Assembly: GCA_965215145.1 (NCBI GenBank)
Contig: OZ244038.1
Span: 1,116,001 to 1,180,000 of the forward strand
Source: G965215145 sp965215145
GTDB lineage: Bacteria; Bacteroidota; Rhodothermia; Rhodothermales; JANQRZ01
DNA: 64,000 bases
Direction of reading: 5' to 3'
This document shows positions 33,057 to 41,589 of the stretch, in pieces. Below the pieces are notes generated by a model. It was not told the DNA's origin, ran no database searches, and saw only the letters and a list, made by a program, of their open reading frames with translations. The position numbers and the translations under genes are program-made. Each line of letters opens with the position of its first letter. Within the stretch, counting starts at the first letter, position 1.

Positions 33057-34751
33057 TCATCCTTTCTTCCGCTCTTTCTTTCTCGAACCCAGCCACGCGG
33101 CGAAGGCGTCGAGGCCCTTCGCGTTGAGGCACTGCGCCGGCGTGAGCCAGCCCTTCCGCGCGGCGGCCACGCCCCACTGCACGTCCAGCAGCCCGTCTAC
33201 CGAGTGCGCGTCGGGGTTGATGGAGATGAGGACGCCGGCGGCGGTGGCGCGGCGGAGGTGGCGCCAGTCGACGTCGAGGCGGTGGGGGTTCGCGTTGAGC
33301 TCGATGGCGACGCCGTGCTCGGCGCAGGCGGCGATCACGGCGTCGTGGTCCACGGGGTAGCCGTCGCGGCGGAGCAGGAGCCGCCCGGTGAGGTGGCCGA
33401 GCACGTCGGTCTGCGGGTGGGAGACGGCGCGGACGAGCCGCTCGGTGGCCTCGGCCTCCGTCATCCCGAAGTGGGTGTGGACGCTCGCCACGACGAGGTC
33501 GAGTTTTTCTAGCACGTCGTCGGGGTAGTCGAGCGCGCCGTCGGCGAGGATGTCGACCTCGGAGCCGTGGAAGACGCGGAAGCCGGTGCCCGCGTACTCT
33601 CGGTTCAGAGTTTCGACCTCCTCGGCCTGCGCCATCAGCTCCTCGACCGAGAGCCCGTGGGCGATGGTGAGCGAGCGGCTGTGGTCGCAGATCCCGAAGT
33701 AGTCGTAGCCCATCCCCCGCGCGGCCTCGGCCATCTCTCGGAGCGTGTGCGCGCCGTCGGAGTAGGTGGAGTGGTTATGGATCGTGCCGCGGAGGTCGTC
33801 GGTGGTGATGAGGCGGGGGGGGGCACCGGCCTCGGCGGCGTCGAGCTCGCCGTCGCCCTCGCGCAGCTCCGGCTCGATGGGGGGGAGCCCGGCCCGGTGA
33901 TAGACGTCGCCTTCCTCGGCCGCGGCGTCCGGCTCCCCGAACCGCCCGGCGAAGGCGGCGACGTGCGCCGCGCTTCCCGTCCGCCGCCACCATGCCCGCC
34001 CGAAGTCCCCTGCCTCGGCGCGGTGGACGACGAGGGGGAAGCCGTCGGGCAGCGTGCCGGTGAAGAACGCGCCGCTGCGGTCCGTGCCGCCTTCCGTTTC
34101 TGCGGCGTGCTCCGAGAGGGCGGCTCGCAGTGCGTCGGCGTCGGCCGCCACGACGAGCTCGATCTCCCTCATCACCTCGCAGCGGCGGCGGAGGGCGCCG
34201 GCCGGCTCGGCCCGCTCGATGCCGTCGGCGGCGCGGAGCGCGTCGAGCACGGGGGCGGCGAGGGCGACGGCCTGGTGGTAGCGCCGCCGGCGGAGGTGCT
34301 CGCGGACGCGCCCGGCCTCGGCGAGCAGCTTCTCCTCGGTCTTCTTCCCGAACCCCGAGAGCGCCGCGATGCGCCCGGCGAGGGCCGCCGCTTCGAGGTC
34401 GTCGAGGGAGGTCACGCCGAGCTCCTGCCAGAGCCGCCGCGCCCGCTTCGGCCCGAGGCCCTTGACGCGGAGCACGTCGAGCAGCCCCGGCGGCAGCGAC
34501 TCCTGGAGCGCGTCGAGCGTCTCGAACGAGCCCGTCTGCACGAGCGCCGCCACGTCGGTGGCGATGCCCTTCCCGATGCCGGGGACCTCCGCGAGCCGGC
34601 CCTCGGCCGCGAGCGCGGCGGCGGACTCGTCGAGCCCGTCGATGAGCCGGGCGGCGGACGCGAAGGCGCGGCCCCGGAAGGGGTTGCCGCCCGTCAGCTC
34701 GACGAGGGCGGCGGTGTGCTTGAGCGCGCGGGCGACGGTCTTGTTGGTCAA
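33057..34751 (-). CDS. polX: PolX-like protein with PHP domain, palm catalytic acids altered
   Basis: Bacterial PolX architecture in 564 residues: N-terminal 8-kDa-like domain with helix-hairpin-helix motifs (VPGIGKG 56-62, VKGLGPK 96-102), palm/thumb of family X (GALRRR 185-190, RRTGSAAHV 256-264) and a C-terminal PHP phosphoesterase (HNHSTYSDG 325-333, ICDHSRSL, VASVHTHFGM, ELNANPHRLD). In active PolX the palm reads GS.RR...D.D. Here the acidic pair is Glu196-Ile-Glu198 and the Ser is Ala, so nucleotide transfer is probably lost while the 3'-5' exonuclease/AP-endonuclease PHP site looks intact. TTG start at 34749-34751. Confidence 0.88.
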   Translation of the reverse strand: MTNKTVARALKHTAALVELTGGNPFRGRAFASAARLIDGLDESAAALAAEGRLAEVPGIGKGIATDVAALVQTGSFETLDALQESLPPGLLDVLRVKGLGPKRARRLWQELGVTSLDDLEAAALAGRIAALSGFGKKTEEKLLAEAGRVREHLRRRRYHQAVALAAPVLDALRAADGIERAEPAGALRRRCEVMREIELVVAADADALRAALSEHAAETEGGTDRSGAFFTGTLPDGFPLVVHRAEAGDFGRAWWRRTGSAAHVAAFAGRFGEPDAAAEEGDVYHRAGLPPIEPELREGDGELDAAEAGAPPRLITTDDLRGTIHNHSTYSDGAHTLREMAEAARGMGYDYFGICDHSRSLTIAHGLSVEELMAQAEEVETLNREYAGTGFRVFHGSEVDILADGALDYPDDVLEKLDLVVASVHTHFGMTEAEATERLVRAVSHPQTDVLGHLTGRLLLRRDGYPVDHDAVIAACAEHGVAIELNANPHRLDVDWRHLRRATAAGVLISINPDAHSVDGLLDVQWGVAAARKGWLTPAQCLNAKGLDAFAAWLGSRKKERKKG

Positions 34752-34785
34752 CGGGCGTCCGGGTGGGGACCCACGGGCGGGGCGG

Positions 34786-34793
34786 TACCTTTG
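34786..34793 (+). promoter_or_regulatory. TACCTTTG box five bases before an ATG
   Basis: The best match in the window to the Bacteroidota -7 consensus TAnnTTTG. Only five bases separate it from the ATG at 34799, so the mRNA is probably leaderless. Confidence 0.5.
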
Positions 34794-34798
34794 CGGCG

Positions 34799-35611
34799 AT
34801 GCCGCCGCTAACCGACTCCGCCCGCGCCCAAGTTCCGCCGCTCCGCCCGAGCCGGGGGGAGGCCGCGGCCGTCCGCGCCACCGTCGTCATCCCGACGCTC
34901 AACGAGGAGAAGCGGATCGGGGGGCTGCTGGAGACACTCGGCCCGGCCGTCCGGCGGCGGCACGGCCTCGAGGTCGTCGTCTCCGACGGCGGCTCGACCG
35001 ACGGCACGCTCGGCCTCGCCCGGCGCCTCGCCGACCGCGTCGTGGAGCACGCGGGGCCGGGGCGGCAGACGATCTCGGCCGGCCGCAACGCCGGGGCCGC
35101 TGTGGCGCGCGGCGGGCTCCTCCTCTTCGTCAACGCCGACGTCCGCTTCCCCGACGACCTCGACGGCTTCCTCCGCGCCGTGCTCGGGGCGGCCGAGGCC
35201 GGCGGCGCCGCGACGTGCCGCGTCGGCGTCCACCCCTCCGAGGCCACCCTCGCCGACCGCGCCGTGCTCGGCGTCTGCGACGTGCTCTTCTGCGGGATGA
35301 ACGTGATCGGCGCGGGGATGGGGCGCGGCGAGTGCCACGCCCTCCGCCGCGCCGTGTTCGAGGCCGTCGGCGGCTACAACGAGGCGCTGGCCGCGGGCGA
35401 GGACTTCGACCTCTACCGCCGGGTCGCGCGGTGGGGCCGGCGGACGGGCGAGGCGCGGATCCGCTTCCTGTGGGGCTGGCGGCTGTGGGAGGACCCCCGC
35501 CGCTACCGCCACAGCGGCTACGCCCGCACGATGTTCGAGTGGCTCCGCAACACCGTCGCCGTGACGGTCCTCGGGCGGTCGTACTCCGAGGAGTGGGAGC
35601 CTATCCGCTGA
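34799..35611 (+). CDS. GT-A glycosyltransferase (family 2)
   Basis: Cytoplasmic or membrane-associated glycosyltransferase of 270 residues. ATVVIPTLNEEKRIGGLLETL starts the nucleotide-binding half, SDGGSTDGTLGLA is the usual loop, and LLFVNADVRFPDDL takes the place of the DxD metal site. GEDFDLYRRVARWG is the acceptor-side acidic segment. Bacterial relatives of this short type act on polyprenyl or carotenoid-like lipids. The ATG at 34799 is chosen over an in-frame GTG 36 bases upstream, because a promoter-like TACCTTTG sits just before it. Divergent from polX. Confidence 0.83.
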   Translation: MPPLTDSARAQVPPLRPSRGEAAAVRATVVIPTLNEEKRIGGLLETLGPAVRRRHGLEVVVSDGGSTDGTLGLARRLADRVVEHAGPGRQTISAGRNAGAAVARGGLLLFVNADVRFPDDLDGFLRAVLGAAEAGGAATCRVGVHPSEATLADRAVLGVCDVLFCGMNVIGAGMGRGECHALRRAVFEAVGGYNEALAAGEDFDLYRRVARWGRRTGEARIRFLWGWRLWEDPRRYRHSGYARTMFEWLRNTVAVTVLGRSYSEEWEPIR

Positions 35612-35761
35612 CGGCCCGTCCGCTCGCCGATGCGGCGCGGCGGCGCAGACGATCCGGGCTCGCTGTATCGTTCGGCCTGGGGTCGCGCACGGTTCTTGGC
35701 TGAGAACCCCCGCCGCCCCGCCGGCTACAACAGACCCCCCACCCGTCCTCCCCGACCGTTC

Positions 35762-37471
35762 ATGACCAAGCGCCTCTCGCTCCTCGCCCTCGCCGCTGTC
35801 CTTGTCCTCGGCGTCGGGCTCGGCGTGATGGTCCGCGACGCCACCTCCGGCGACGACCACACCGAGAACCTCCAGAAGCTCCAGCAGGCCTTCGAGCGGG
35901 TCTCCCAGACCTACGTCGACCGCGTCGACTCCGCGCAGCTCGCCGAGGACGCCATCCAGGGGATGATCGAGGGGCTCGACCCCCACTCCATCTACATCGA
36001 CGCCGCCGACATGCGGCGGGTCCGCGAGAACTTCGAAGCAAGCTTCGAGGGCGTCGGCATCTACTACGAGTTCATCGAGGGGCCCGACGACCAGGACACG
36101 CTCGCCGTGCTCCAGCCCATCGCCGGCGGGCCGAGCGAGGAGGCCGGCCTGCTGCCCGGCGACCGGATCGTCGCCGTCGAGGACTCCAGCGCCATCGGCT
36201 GGGAGACGGCCGACGTCGAGAAGTACCTGAAGGGGCCGAAGGGGACCGAGGTGGACGTGACGGTCCAGCGCCGGGGCTACCCCCGTCCGCTTGGCTTCAC
36301 CATCACCCGCGACGAGATCCCCCTCTACACCGTCACCGCCACCCACATGGTCGACGAACAGACGGGCTACATCAAGCTCTCGCGGTTCGCGCGGACGAGC
36401 TACGACGAGGTCATGGAGTCGCTCGCGGAGCTCGAGGAGCAGGGGATGGAGCGGCTCGTCCTCGACCTCCGCGACAACGCGGGCGGGCTGATGGAGATGG
36501 CCGTCCGGATCTCCGACGAGTTCCTCCCCGCCGGCGACCTCATCGTCTACACCCAGAGCCGCCACGGCAACATGAACCGGGAGTTCCGCGCCCGCGCGGG
36601 CGGCGCCTTCGAGGAGCGCCCCGTGATCGTCCTCGTCAACGAGAACAGCGCCTCGGCGAGCGAGATCGTGGCCGGCGCGCTCCAGGACCACGACCGCGGC
36701 CTCGTCGTCGGGCGGCGGACGTTCGGGAAGGGGCTCGTCCAGCAGCAGTTCCCGCTCGAGGACGGCAGCGTCCTCCAGATGACGGTCTCCCGCTACTACA
36801 CCCCCGCCGGCCGCCTCATCCAGACCCCCTACGACCGCGGCGAGGACCGCGCCGACTACTACGAGGCGAAGGTCGACCTCGTCAAGGCCGACTTCGACCG
36901 GCTCGCCGAGGAGACCGGGGCCGTCGCCGCGCGGGCCTTCGTCGAGGGCGTCCCGGACTCGCTCCGCTACCGGACCGACGGCGGGCGCGTCGTCTTCGGC
37001 GGCGGCGGCATCCTCCCGGACTGGCTCGTCCCGGCCGACACCGCCGCCGCCGCGCTCCGCACGGTCATCGCGCGGAACCTCGACAACGGCTTCGCCCGCG
37101 CCTACCTCGACGGCGACGGCGCCCGCCTCCGCGCCACCTGGGAGGGCCGCCCCGAGGCGTTCCTCGCCGACTACGCCGTCGAGCCCCGGACGTTCGACGC
37201 CTTCCTCGCCTTCGCCGAGGGCCAGGACGTCCCCGTCGTCGAGCGCCGCCCGGAGGCCGAGGGCGACGAGGACGGCCCGACGGTCCTCGTCCGCTCGGAG
37301 GTGGCCGAGGCGCGGCCGGAGATCGAGGCGCGGATCAAGGCGTTCCTCGCCCGGCGGCTCTTCGGGATCGAGGCGTTCTACCCCGTCGTGCAGACCATCG
37401 ACGGCACGCTCCAGGAAGCGCTCGCGCTCTGGGCCGAGGCGTCGGACCTCGCCGCGGCGGACGTGCAGTGA
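35762..37471 (+). CDS. C-terminal processing peptidase, S41 family (CtpA-like)
   Basis: Periplasmic serine protease of 569 residues. An N-terminal membrane anchor (about 5-24, LSLLALAAVLVLGVGLGVMV) is followed by the cap region (FERVSQTYVDRVD, GMIEGLDPHSIYI), a PDZ domain (about 105-180, GLLPGDRIVAVED) and the S41 core: GYIKLSRF, LVLDLRDNAGG, VLVNENSASASEIVAGAL with the catalytic Ser near residue 300, and the general-base Lys in RRTFGKGLVQQ. The C-terminal 150 residues are a helical extension seen in many Bacteroidota Ctp proteins. Start ATG at 35762; an upstream extension is Arg/Pro-rich spacer. Likely roles are envelope quality control or processing of peptidoglycan enzymes. Confidence 0.92.
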   Translation: MTKRLSLLALAAVLVLGVGLGVMVRDATSGDDHTENLQKLQQAFERVSQTYVDRVDSAQLAEDAIQGMIEGLDPHSIYIDAADMRRVRENFEASFEGVGIYYEFIEGPDDQDTLAVLQPIAGGPSEEAGLLPGDRIVAVEDSSAIGWETADVEKYLKGPKGTEVDVTVQRRGYPRPLGFTITRDEIPLYTVTATHMVDEQTGYIKLSRFARTSYDEVMESLAELEEQGMERLVLDLRDNAGGLMEMAVRISDEFLPAGDLIVYTQSRHGNMNREFRARAGGAFEERPVIVLVNENSASASEIVAGALQDHDRGLVVGRRTFGKGLVQQQFPLEDGSVLQMTVSRYYTPAGRLIQTPYDRGEDRADYYEAKVDLVKADFDRLAEETGAVAARAFVEGVPDSLRYRTDGGRVVFGGGGILPDWLVPADTAAAALRTVIARNLDNGFARAYLDGDGARLRATWEGRPEAFLADYAVEPRTFDAFLAFAEGQDVPVVERRPEAEGDEDGPTVLVRSEVAEARPEIEARIKAFLARRLFGIEAFYPVVQTIDGTLQEALALWAEASDLAAADVQ

Positions 37472-37648
37472 GCCCGCGTGTCCGCTCCGGCAACTCCGCT
37501 GGGGCGGGCGTGTCTAGAGGGCGGGTGCGAGCCTCTAGCACTCCGCGCGTCGCGCCTTGTTGACAATCCCCCAGTCATTGGGGATATTGAGCGGCGGCCG
37601 GAGCGGCGGGGCGGCGATTTCCGCCCGCTGCATCTCCGGCGCCCTCCC

Positions 37649-37656
37649 TATCTTCC
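37649..37656 (+). promoter_or_regulatory. TATCTTCC box before exbB
   Basis: CCTATCTTCCCC, 89 bases before the exbB ATG at 37746. Confidence 0.4.
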
Positions 37657-37745
37657 CCAAACGCCTCGGCTCCGGCCGAGCGGCCGGCCCCCACCGGCTC
37701 CCCCACCCGAACTCGCCCACCTCCCCTTCACCCAACAGGGACACC

Positions 37746-38507
37746 ATGAAGCTCCACGCACTGGTCCTGATGCTCCAAGACATGGACGCCGATGGCTCCT
37801 TCACCAACATGCTCGTCGAGCGGTTCAACGAGGGCGGGGGCTTCATGTGGCCCGTGCTGATCTGCCTCGTGATCGGGCTCGCCATCGGGATCGAGCGGAT
37901 CATCACGCTCAACCTCGCCGACACGAACACGCGGAAGTTCCTCGCCCGCGTCAAGGGCGCTCTCGACGAGGGCGGCGTCAGCCGCGCCCTCGAGGTCTGC
38001 GAGAGCACGCGCGGCCCCGTGGCGAGCGTGTTCCACGCCGGGCTCCTCCGCGCCGACGAGGGGATCAACGCCGTCGAGAAGGCCGTCGTCTCCTACGGCT
38101 CCATCGAGATGAGCTTCCTCGAGCGCGGGCTCGTCTGGCTCAGCCTCTTCATCAGCCTCGCCCCGATGCTCGGGTTCCTCGGCACGGTCTGGGGCATGGT
38201 CCAGGCGTTCGACGCCATCGAGGAGGCCGGCGACATCTCGCCGAGCCTCGTCGCCGGCGGCATCAAGGTGGCGCTTCTCACGACGGTCGGCGGCCTCGTC
38301 GTCGCCATCATCCTCCAGGTGTTCTACAACTACGCCGTCTCGAAGATCGACCGGATCGTGGTCGAGATGGAGGAGGCCTCGGTCGAGCTGATCGACTCGC
38401 TGGTGCTGATGGAGGGGAGCCGCCCGCTGGCCGAGCCCGTCCGCCCGAAGACGATCCCGAGCCCGCCCCCCGCCGGCGGCGACGACCTCACGAACACGTC
38501 CATCTGA
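37746..38507 (+). CDS. MotA/TolQ/ExbB proton channel subunit
   Basis: Inner-membrane stator protein of 253 residues that, with ExbD, turns proton flow into work for TonB or TolA. Three membrane helices are clear: FMWPVLICLVIGLAIGIERI (about 33-52), WLSLFISLAPMLGFLGTVWG and VALLTTVGGLVVAIILQVFY. The last two carry the ExbB family landmarks LAPMLGFLGTV and GGLVVAI. A proline-rich tail ends the protein. It heads a rightward cluster of ExbB, a small membrane protein and two ExbD genes. Confidence 0.92.
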   Translation: MKLHALVLMLQDMDADGSFTNMLVERFNEGGGFMWPVLICLVIGLAIGIERIITLNLADTNTRKFLARVKGALDEGGVSRALEVCESTRGPVASVFHAGLLRADEGINAVEKAVVSYGSIEMSFLERGLVWLSLFISLAPMLGFLGTVWGMVQAFDAIEEAGDISPSLVAGGIKVALLTTVGGLVVAIILQVFYNYAVSKIDRIVVEMEEASVELIDSLVLMEGSRPLAEPVRPKTIPSPPPAGGDDLTNTSI

Positions 38508-38585
38508 GCCAGGACCTGCTGACCCCTGAGCGGGGGCGCCCGCCCGTGCGCCCCCGCTCGACCTCCTCACCCCTGAGCAACTGCT

Positions 38586-38870
38586 ATGGACCTCGTCACC
38601 ATCGCCATCTGGATCGCCCTCATCCTGACCGGGGTCGGGCTGGCGGCCATCGTGATCTTCGGCCTCAAGAACCTCGCCTCCGGGCGCTTCCGGCCGTGGT
38701 CCATCGCGGCCATGCTCGCGCCCCTCGTCGTCTTCGGAATCGCCTACGCACTCAGCTCCGGCTCCGAGGACCCGCTCGTCTCGGCCATGCTGCTGACGGC
38801 CCTCACCCTCCTGGCCGCCGGCGCCGTCGCCGTGCTGCTGTCGAGCTTCAAGGGCTTCATCGGCTTCTGA
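38586..38870 (+). CDS. Small three-helix membrane protein inside the exbBD cluster
   Basis: Protein of 94 residues, nearly all hydrophobic: helices at about 5-27 (TIAIWIALILTGVGLAAIVIFGL), 38-56 (SIAAMLAPLVVFGIAYAL) and 66-86 (VSAMLLTALTLLAAGAVAVLL). A short positive segment (KNLASGRFRP) separates the first two. No family was recognised. Its fixed place between exbB and exbD suggests a structural or assembly partner of the stator complex. Confidence 0.7.
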   Translation: MDLVTIAIWIALILTGVGLAAIVIFGLKNLASGRFRPWSIAAMLAPLVVFGIAYALSSGSEDPLVSAMLLTALTLLAAGAVAVLLSSFKGFIGF

Positions 38871-38908
38871 CCCGGATCCGCCCTGCCTGACCCTCACCGC
38901 CGCGACCC

Positions 38909-39469
38909 ATGCCCCTGCTGAAGCGCCGCACCACCCGCGAGGCCGAGATCCCGACCTCCTCAATGGCGGACATCGCGTTCCTGCTGCTGATCTTCTTCCT
39001 CGTCACCACCACCATCGACGTGGACACGGGGATCTACATGGAGCTGCCGCCGCCGCTCGAGGACGTCGAGCCGCCGGAGATCCCGGACCGGAACATCCTC
39101 ACCGTCCTCGTCAACGCGCAGGGCGACGTGCTCCTGGAGAAGGAGTTCGTCCAGGTCCAGGACATCCGCCCGGCCGTGAAGCGGTTCGTGACGAACGAGG
39201 GCCGGAACCCGAACCTCTCCGACAGCCCCGACAAGGGCGTCGTCTCGTTCAAGACCGAGCGGGCCGCGGCCTACGAGAGCTACATCCACGTCCTCGACGA
39301 GATCAAGATGGCCTACAACGAGGTCCGCGAGGACTACGCCCGCCAGCGGTTCGGCGTGGACTACGGGACGTACCTCGCCCGCCTCCCCGAGGGCACGCCC
39401 GACGAGGTCGCCGAGAAGTACAAGACCCGGATCTCCATCGCCGAGCCCGACGCCACCGTGCAAAGCTGA
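38909..39469 (+). CDS. Biopolymer transporter ExbD/TolR (first copy)
   Basis: Single-pass stator subunit of 186 residues. The cytoplasmic N-terminus TREAEIPTSSMADIAF leads into the helix MADIAFLLLIFFLVTTTID; the Asp in ADIAFLL is the proton-carrying residue of the family. The periplasmic part (VLVNAQGDVLLEKEFV, then about 70 residues) is longer than E. coli ExbD by an inserted helical region with EIKMAYNEVREDYARQRF. It differs from the second copy mainly in this extension. Confidence 0.92.
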   Translation: MPLLKRRTTREAEIPTSSMADIAFLLLIFFLVTTTIDVDTGIYMELPPPLEDVEPPEIPDRNILTVLVNAQGDVLLEKEFVQVQDIRPAVKRFVTNEGRNPNLSDSPDKGVVSFKTERAAAYESYIHVLDEIKMAYNEVREDYARQRFGVDYGTYLARLPEGTPDEVAEKYKTRISIAEPDATVQS

Positions 39470-39512
39470 TCACGTATCACAGCCTCACGCGCTCACGTAA
39501 TCACGCCTCCCA

Positions 39513-39968
39513 ATGTCCGTCCACTTCCAGAAGAAGTCCGCCTCGACCAAGCAGGAGATCCCGACGGCCTCGCTGCCGGACATCATCTTCATGCTGCTCA
39601 TCTTCTTCATGGTCTCGACGGTCCTCCGCGAGGTCGAGCTCCAGGTGCGGACGATCCTCCCGGAGGCCGAGGCCATCGAGAAGATCGAGCAGAAGCGGCT
39701 CGTCTCCTACGTCTACATCGGCCCCGAGAAGATGGACGATGGCTCCCTCGGCGACGACGCCGTGCAGATCGACGACGCCATCGTCCCCGAGGTCAACGAG
39801 GTCCGCAACATCATGTACCGGAAGCTGGTCGACGAGCCGCGCATGATCGTCTCGCTGCGGGTGGACTCCGAGACGGAGACCGGCGCGCTCTACGACGTGC
39901 AGCAGGAGCTCCGCGAGGCCGGCGCCCTCCGCATCAACTATTCGACGAAGCGGCTGCTGCCCTCCTGA
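39513..39968 (+). CDS. Biopolymer transporter ExbD/TolR (second copy)
   Basis: Second single-pass stator subunit, 151 residues: KQEIPTASLPDIIFMLLIFFMVSTVLREVELQVRTILP with the family Asp in LPDIIFM. The periplasmic domain ends GALRINYSTKRLLP. Two different ExbD proteins next to one ExbB is a common Bacteroidota arrangement and may give a mixed stator. It starts 44 bases after the first copy, behind a spacer with small dyads. Confidence 0.92.
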   Translation: MSVHFQKKSASTKQEIPTASLPDIIFMLLIFFMVSTVLREVELQVRTILPEAEAIEKIEQKRLVSYVYIGPEKMDDGSLGDDAVQIDDAIVPEVNEVRNIMYRKLVDEPRMIVSLRVDSETETGALYDVQQELREAGALRINYSTKRLLPS

Positions 39969-39990
39969 GCCGCCCCGCCGGCGCCCCGCT

Positions 39991-39998
39991 TATCTTCC
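39991..39998 (+). promoter_or_regulatory. TATCTTCC box before DUF4293
   Basis: CTTATCTTCCCG, 78 bases before the DUF4293 ATG at 40077. Confidence 0.4.
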
Positions 39999-40076
39999 CG
40001 ACCGAAGGAGCCCTGCCGAGCGCGGGGCTTCTTTCGTTTGCCGCTCGCTTGCAACTCACGCACGACTCGTCACCTG

Positions 40077-40493
40077 ATGATCCAGCGCATCCAATCGCTC
40101 TACCTCCTCGTGGCCGCGGCCCTCGTGATCACGTTCCTCTCGCTCGGCAACGTGTGGGCGGTGGGGCTGGAGGAGGCGTTCCCGTGGGTCTCGCCCGTCG
40201 TCCTCGTCGTCGGCGGACTGACGGTGCTCGTGACGCTCGGGGCCGTGTTCCTGTACAAGGACCGCGCGCGGCAGCGGACGGTGATCGCCGCGGCGCAGTG
40301 GCTCGACCTCGCGCTCGTGCTGGTGCTCGTGGGGGTGCTCGTGGCGCTGGCCTTCGGGGAGGGCGCGCCCGTGCCGCCGTCGGCGGTGGTGACGGCGCTG
40401 TTACCGTTCGGGGCCTACGTCTTCCTGCGGCTGGCGCGCCGGGGGGTCGAGAAGGACATCGCCCTCGTCCGCTCGATGGACCGGCTACGATGA
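40077..40493 (+). CDS. DUF4293 family membrane protein
   Basis: Inner-membrane protein of 138 residues with four helices, opening with the family signature MIQRIQSLYLLVAAALVITF. The ATG at 40077 is chosen because DUF4293 proteins start exactly at MIQR; the frame also extends 13 codons upstream. Helix 2 is VVLVVGGLTVLVTLGAVFLY, helix 3 LDLALVLVLVGVLVALAF, helix 4 VVTALLPFGAYVFLRLA. Widespread in Bacteroidota, function unknown. Confidence 0.85.
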   Translation: MIQRIQSLYLLVAAALVITFLSLGNVWAVGLEEAFPWVSPVVLVVGGLTVLVTLGAVFLYKDRARQRTVIAAAQWLDLALVLVLVGVLVALAFGEGAPVPPSAVVTALLPFGAYVFLRLARRGVEKDIALVRSMDRLR

Positions 40494-40523
40494 CCCGTTG
40501 CGTGTCGCGTGGTACGTGTTCTG

Positions 40524-41435
40524 ATGGGGACTGACACGCGACACGATACACGCAATGGAGGCCCGCCCATCCCCCGGTCGGTGCCGTGGGCGATGGCGTT
40601 GGGCTTGGCGGCCATCGGCGTGAGCCCCATCCTCGTCCGCTACGCCGCCGAGGCGCCGCCGCTGGCGCTGGCCGTGTGGCGGACGGCGTTCGCAGCCGGG
40701 CTCCTCGCGCCGGTGGCGTGGGTCCGGGCAGGTGCGGAGATTCGAGCCCTGCCCCGTCGCGAGCTCGGGCTGATCCTCGGCGGCGGCGTCTTCCTCGGGC
40801 TCCACTTCGCCGCGTGGATCGCCTCGCTCTACCACACCTCGGTGGCGAGCGCGTCGGTGCTCGTCACGTCGAGCCCGCTGTTCATCGCGCTGCTGGGGTG
40901 GCTCGTGCTCCGCGAGCGGCTGACGCTGAAGACGCTGGCGGCCATCGGGATCGGCGTGGCGGGGGCGGCGCTGATCGGGCTCGGGGACGCGGGCGAGGGG
41001 GCGTTCCCGCGGGCGTGGTGGGGGAACACGCTCGCGCTGACGGCGGCGCTGCTGGTTGCGGCGTACCTCCTCGTCGGGCGGGCCGTGCGGCAGCGGACGT
41101 CGCTCTTGGCGTACCTCCTCCCGCTCTACGCCGCCGCGGCCGGGACCACGCTCGCGGTCGCACTCCTGACGGGCACGTCGCTGGCCGTCTCGCCGACGGT
41201 GCTCGGGCTGTGCCTGCTGATGGCGCTCGTCCCGCAGCTCATCGGCCACACCGCGTTCAACTACGCCGTCAAGTTCCTCCCGGCCGCGCTGCTCGGGCTG
41301 CTCTCGCTCGTCGAGCCCGTGATCGCCTCGGTCCTCGCGCTGCTCCTCTTCGGGGAGGCCCCGACGGCGCTGGCCCTCGCCGGGATGGCGACGGTGCTGG
41401 GGGCCGTGGCGGTGGGGGTGCGGCGCAGTGCGTGA
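40524..41435 (+). CDS. EamA/DMT-superfamily transporter
   Basis: Ten-helix drug/metabolite transporter of about 303 residues made of two EamA repeats. The first is around AIGVSPILVRYAAEAPPLALAVWRT, the second around FNYAVKFLPAALLGLLSLVEPVIASVLALLLFGE. The HTAFNYAVK and EPVIASVLALLLFGE segments are classic. ATG at 40524 is chosen with low confidence; GTG at 40509 and later starts are possible, and an imperfect inverted repeat (TTGCGTGTCGCGTG and its inverse) surrounds this start. Substrate unknown. Confidence 0.85.
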   Translation: MGTDTRHDTRNGGPPIPRSVPWAMALGLAAIGVSPILVRYAAEAPPLALAVWRTAFAAGLLAPVAWVRAGAEIRALPRRELGLILGGGVFLGLHFAAWIASLYHTSVASASVLVTSSPLFIALLGWLVLRERLTLKTLAAIGIGVAGAALIGLGDAGEGAFPRAWWGNTLALTAALLVAAYLLVGRAVRQRTSLLAYLLPLYAAAAGTTLAVALLTGTSLAVSPTVLGLCLLMALVPQLIGHTAFNYAVKFLPAALLGLLSLVEPVIASVLALLLFGEAPTALALAGMATVLGAVAVGVRRSA

Positions 41436-41471
41436 CGCCTACCTGTCCAACCCCCTCCCCGCTGCGCGGGA

Positions 41472-41537
41472 CTCCCCCTATCCAGGGGGAGAACTCCTTC
41501 TACTGATCGTGGTAGCTCCTCCCCCAGACGGGGGAGG
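41472..41537. terminator. Pair of G/C hairpins between convergent genes
   Basis: Two stems, CTCCCCCTA/TCCAGGGGGAG (41472-41491) and CCTCCCCCAGACGGGGGAGG (41518-41537), lie between the ends of the EamA and glycosyltransferase genes and can stop both transcripts. They also resemble dispersed repeats. Confidence 0.5.
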
Positions 41538-41589
41538 TGTAGCGTAGCGACGGAGGAGGGCGACCCGCCGAGGCTACCGGCCTCGCGCA

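Noticed and set aside
37560..37588. TTGACA-17-GATATT sigma70-like promoter before exbB
   Set aside because: It is a good match by eye but is embedded in a small palindrome, lies far upstream, and Bacteroidota primary sigma factors do not use a TTGACA -35; the TATCTTCC box at 37649 was preferred.
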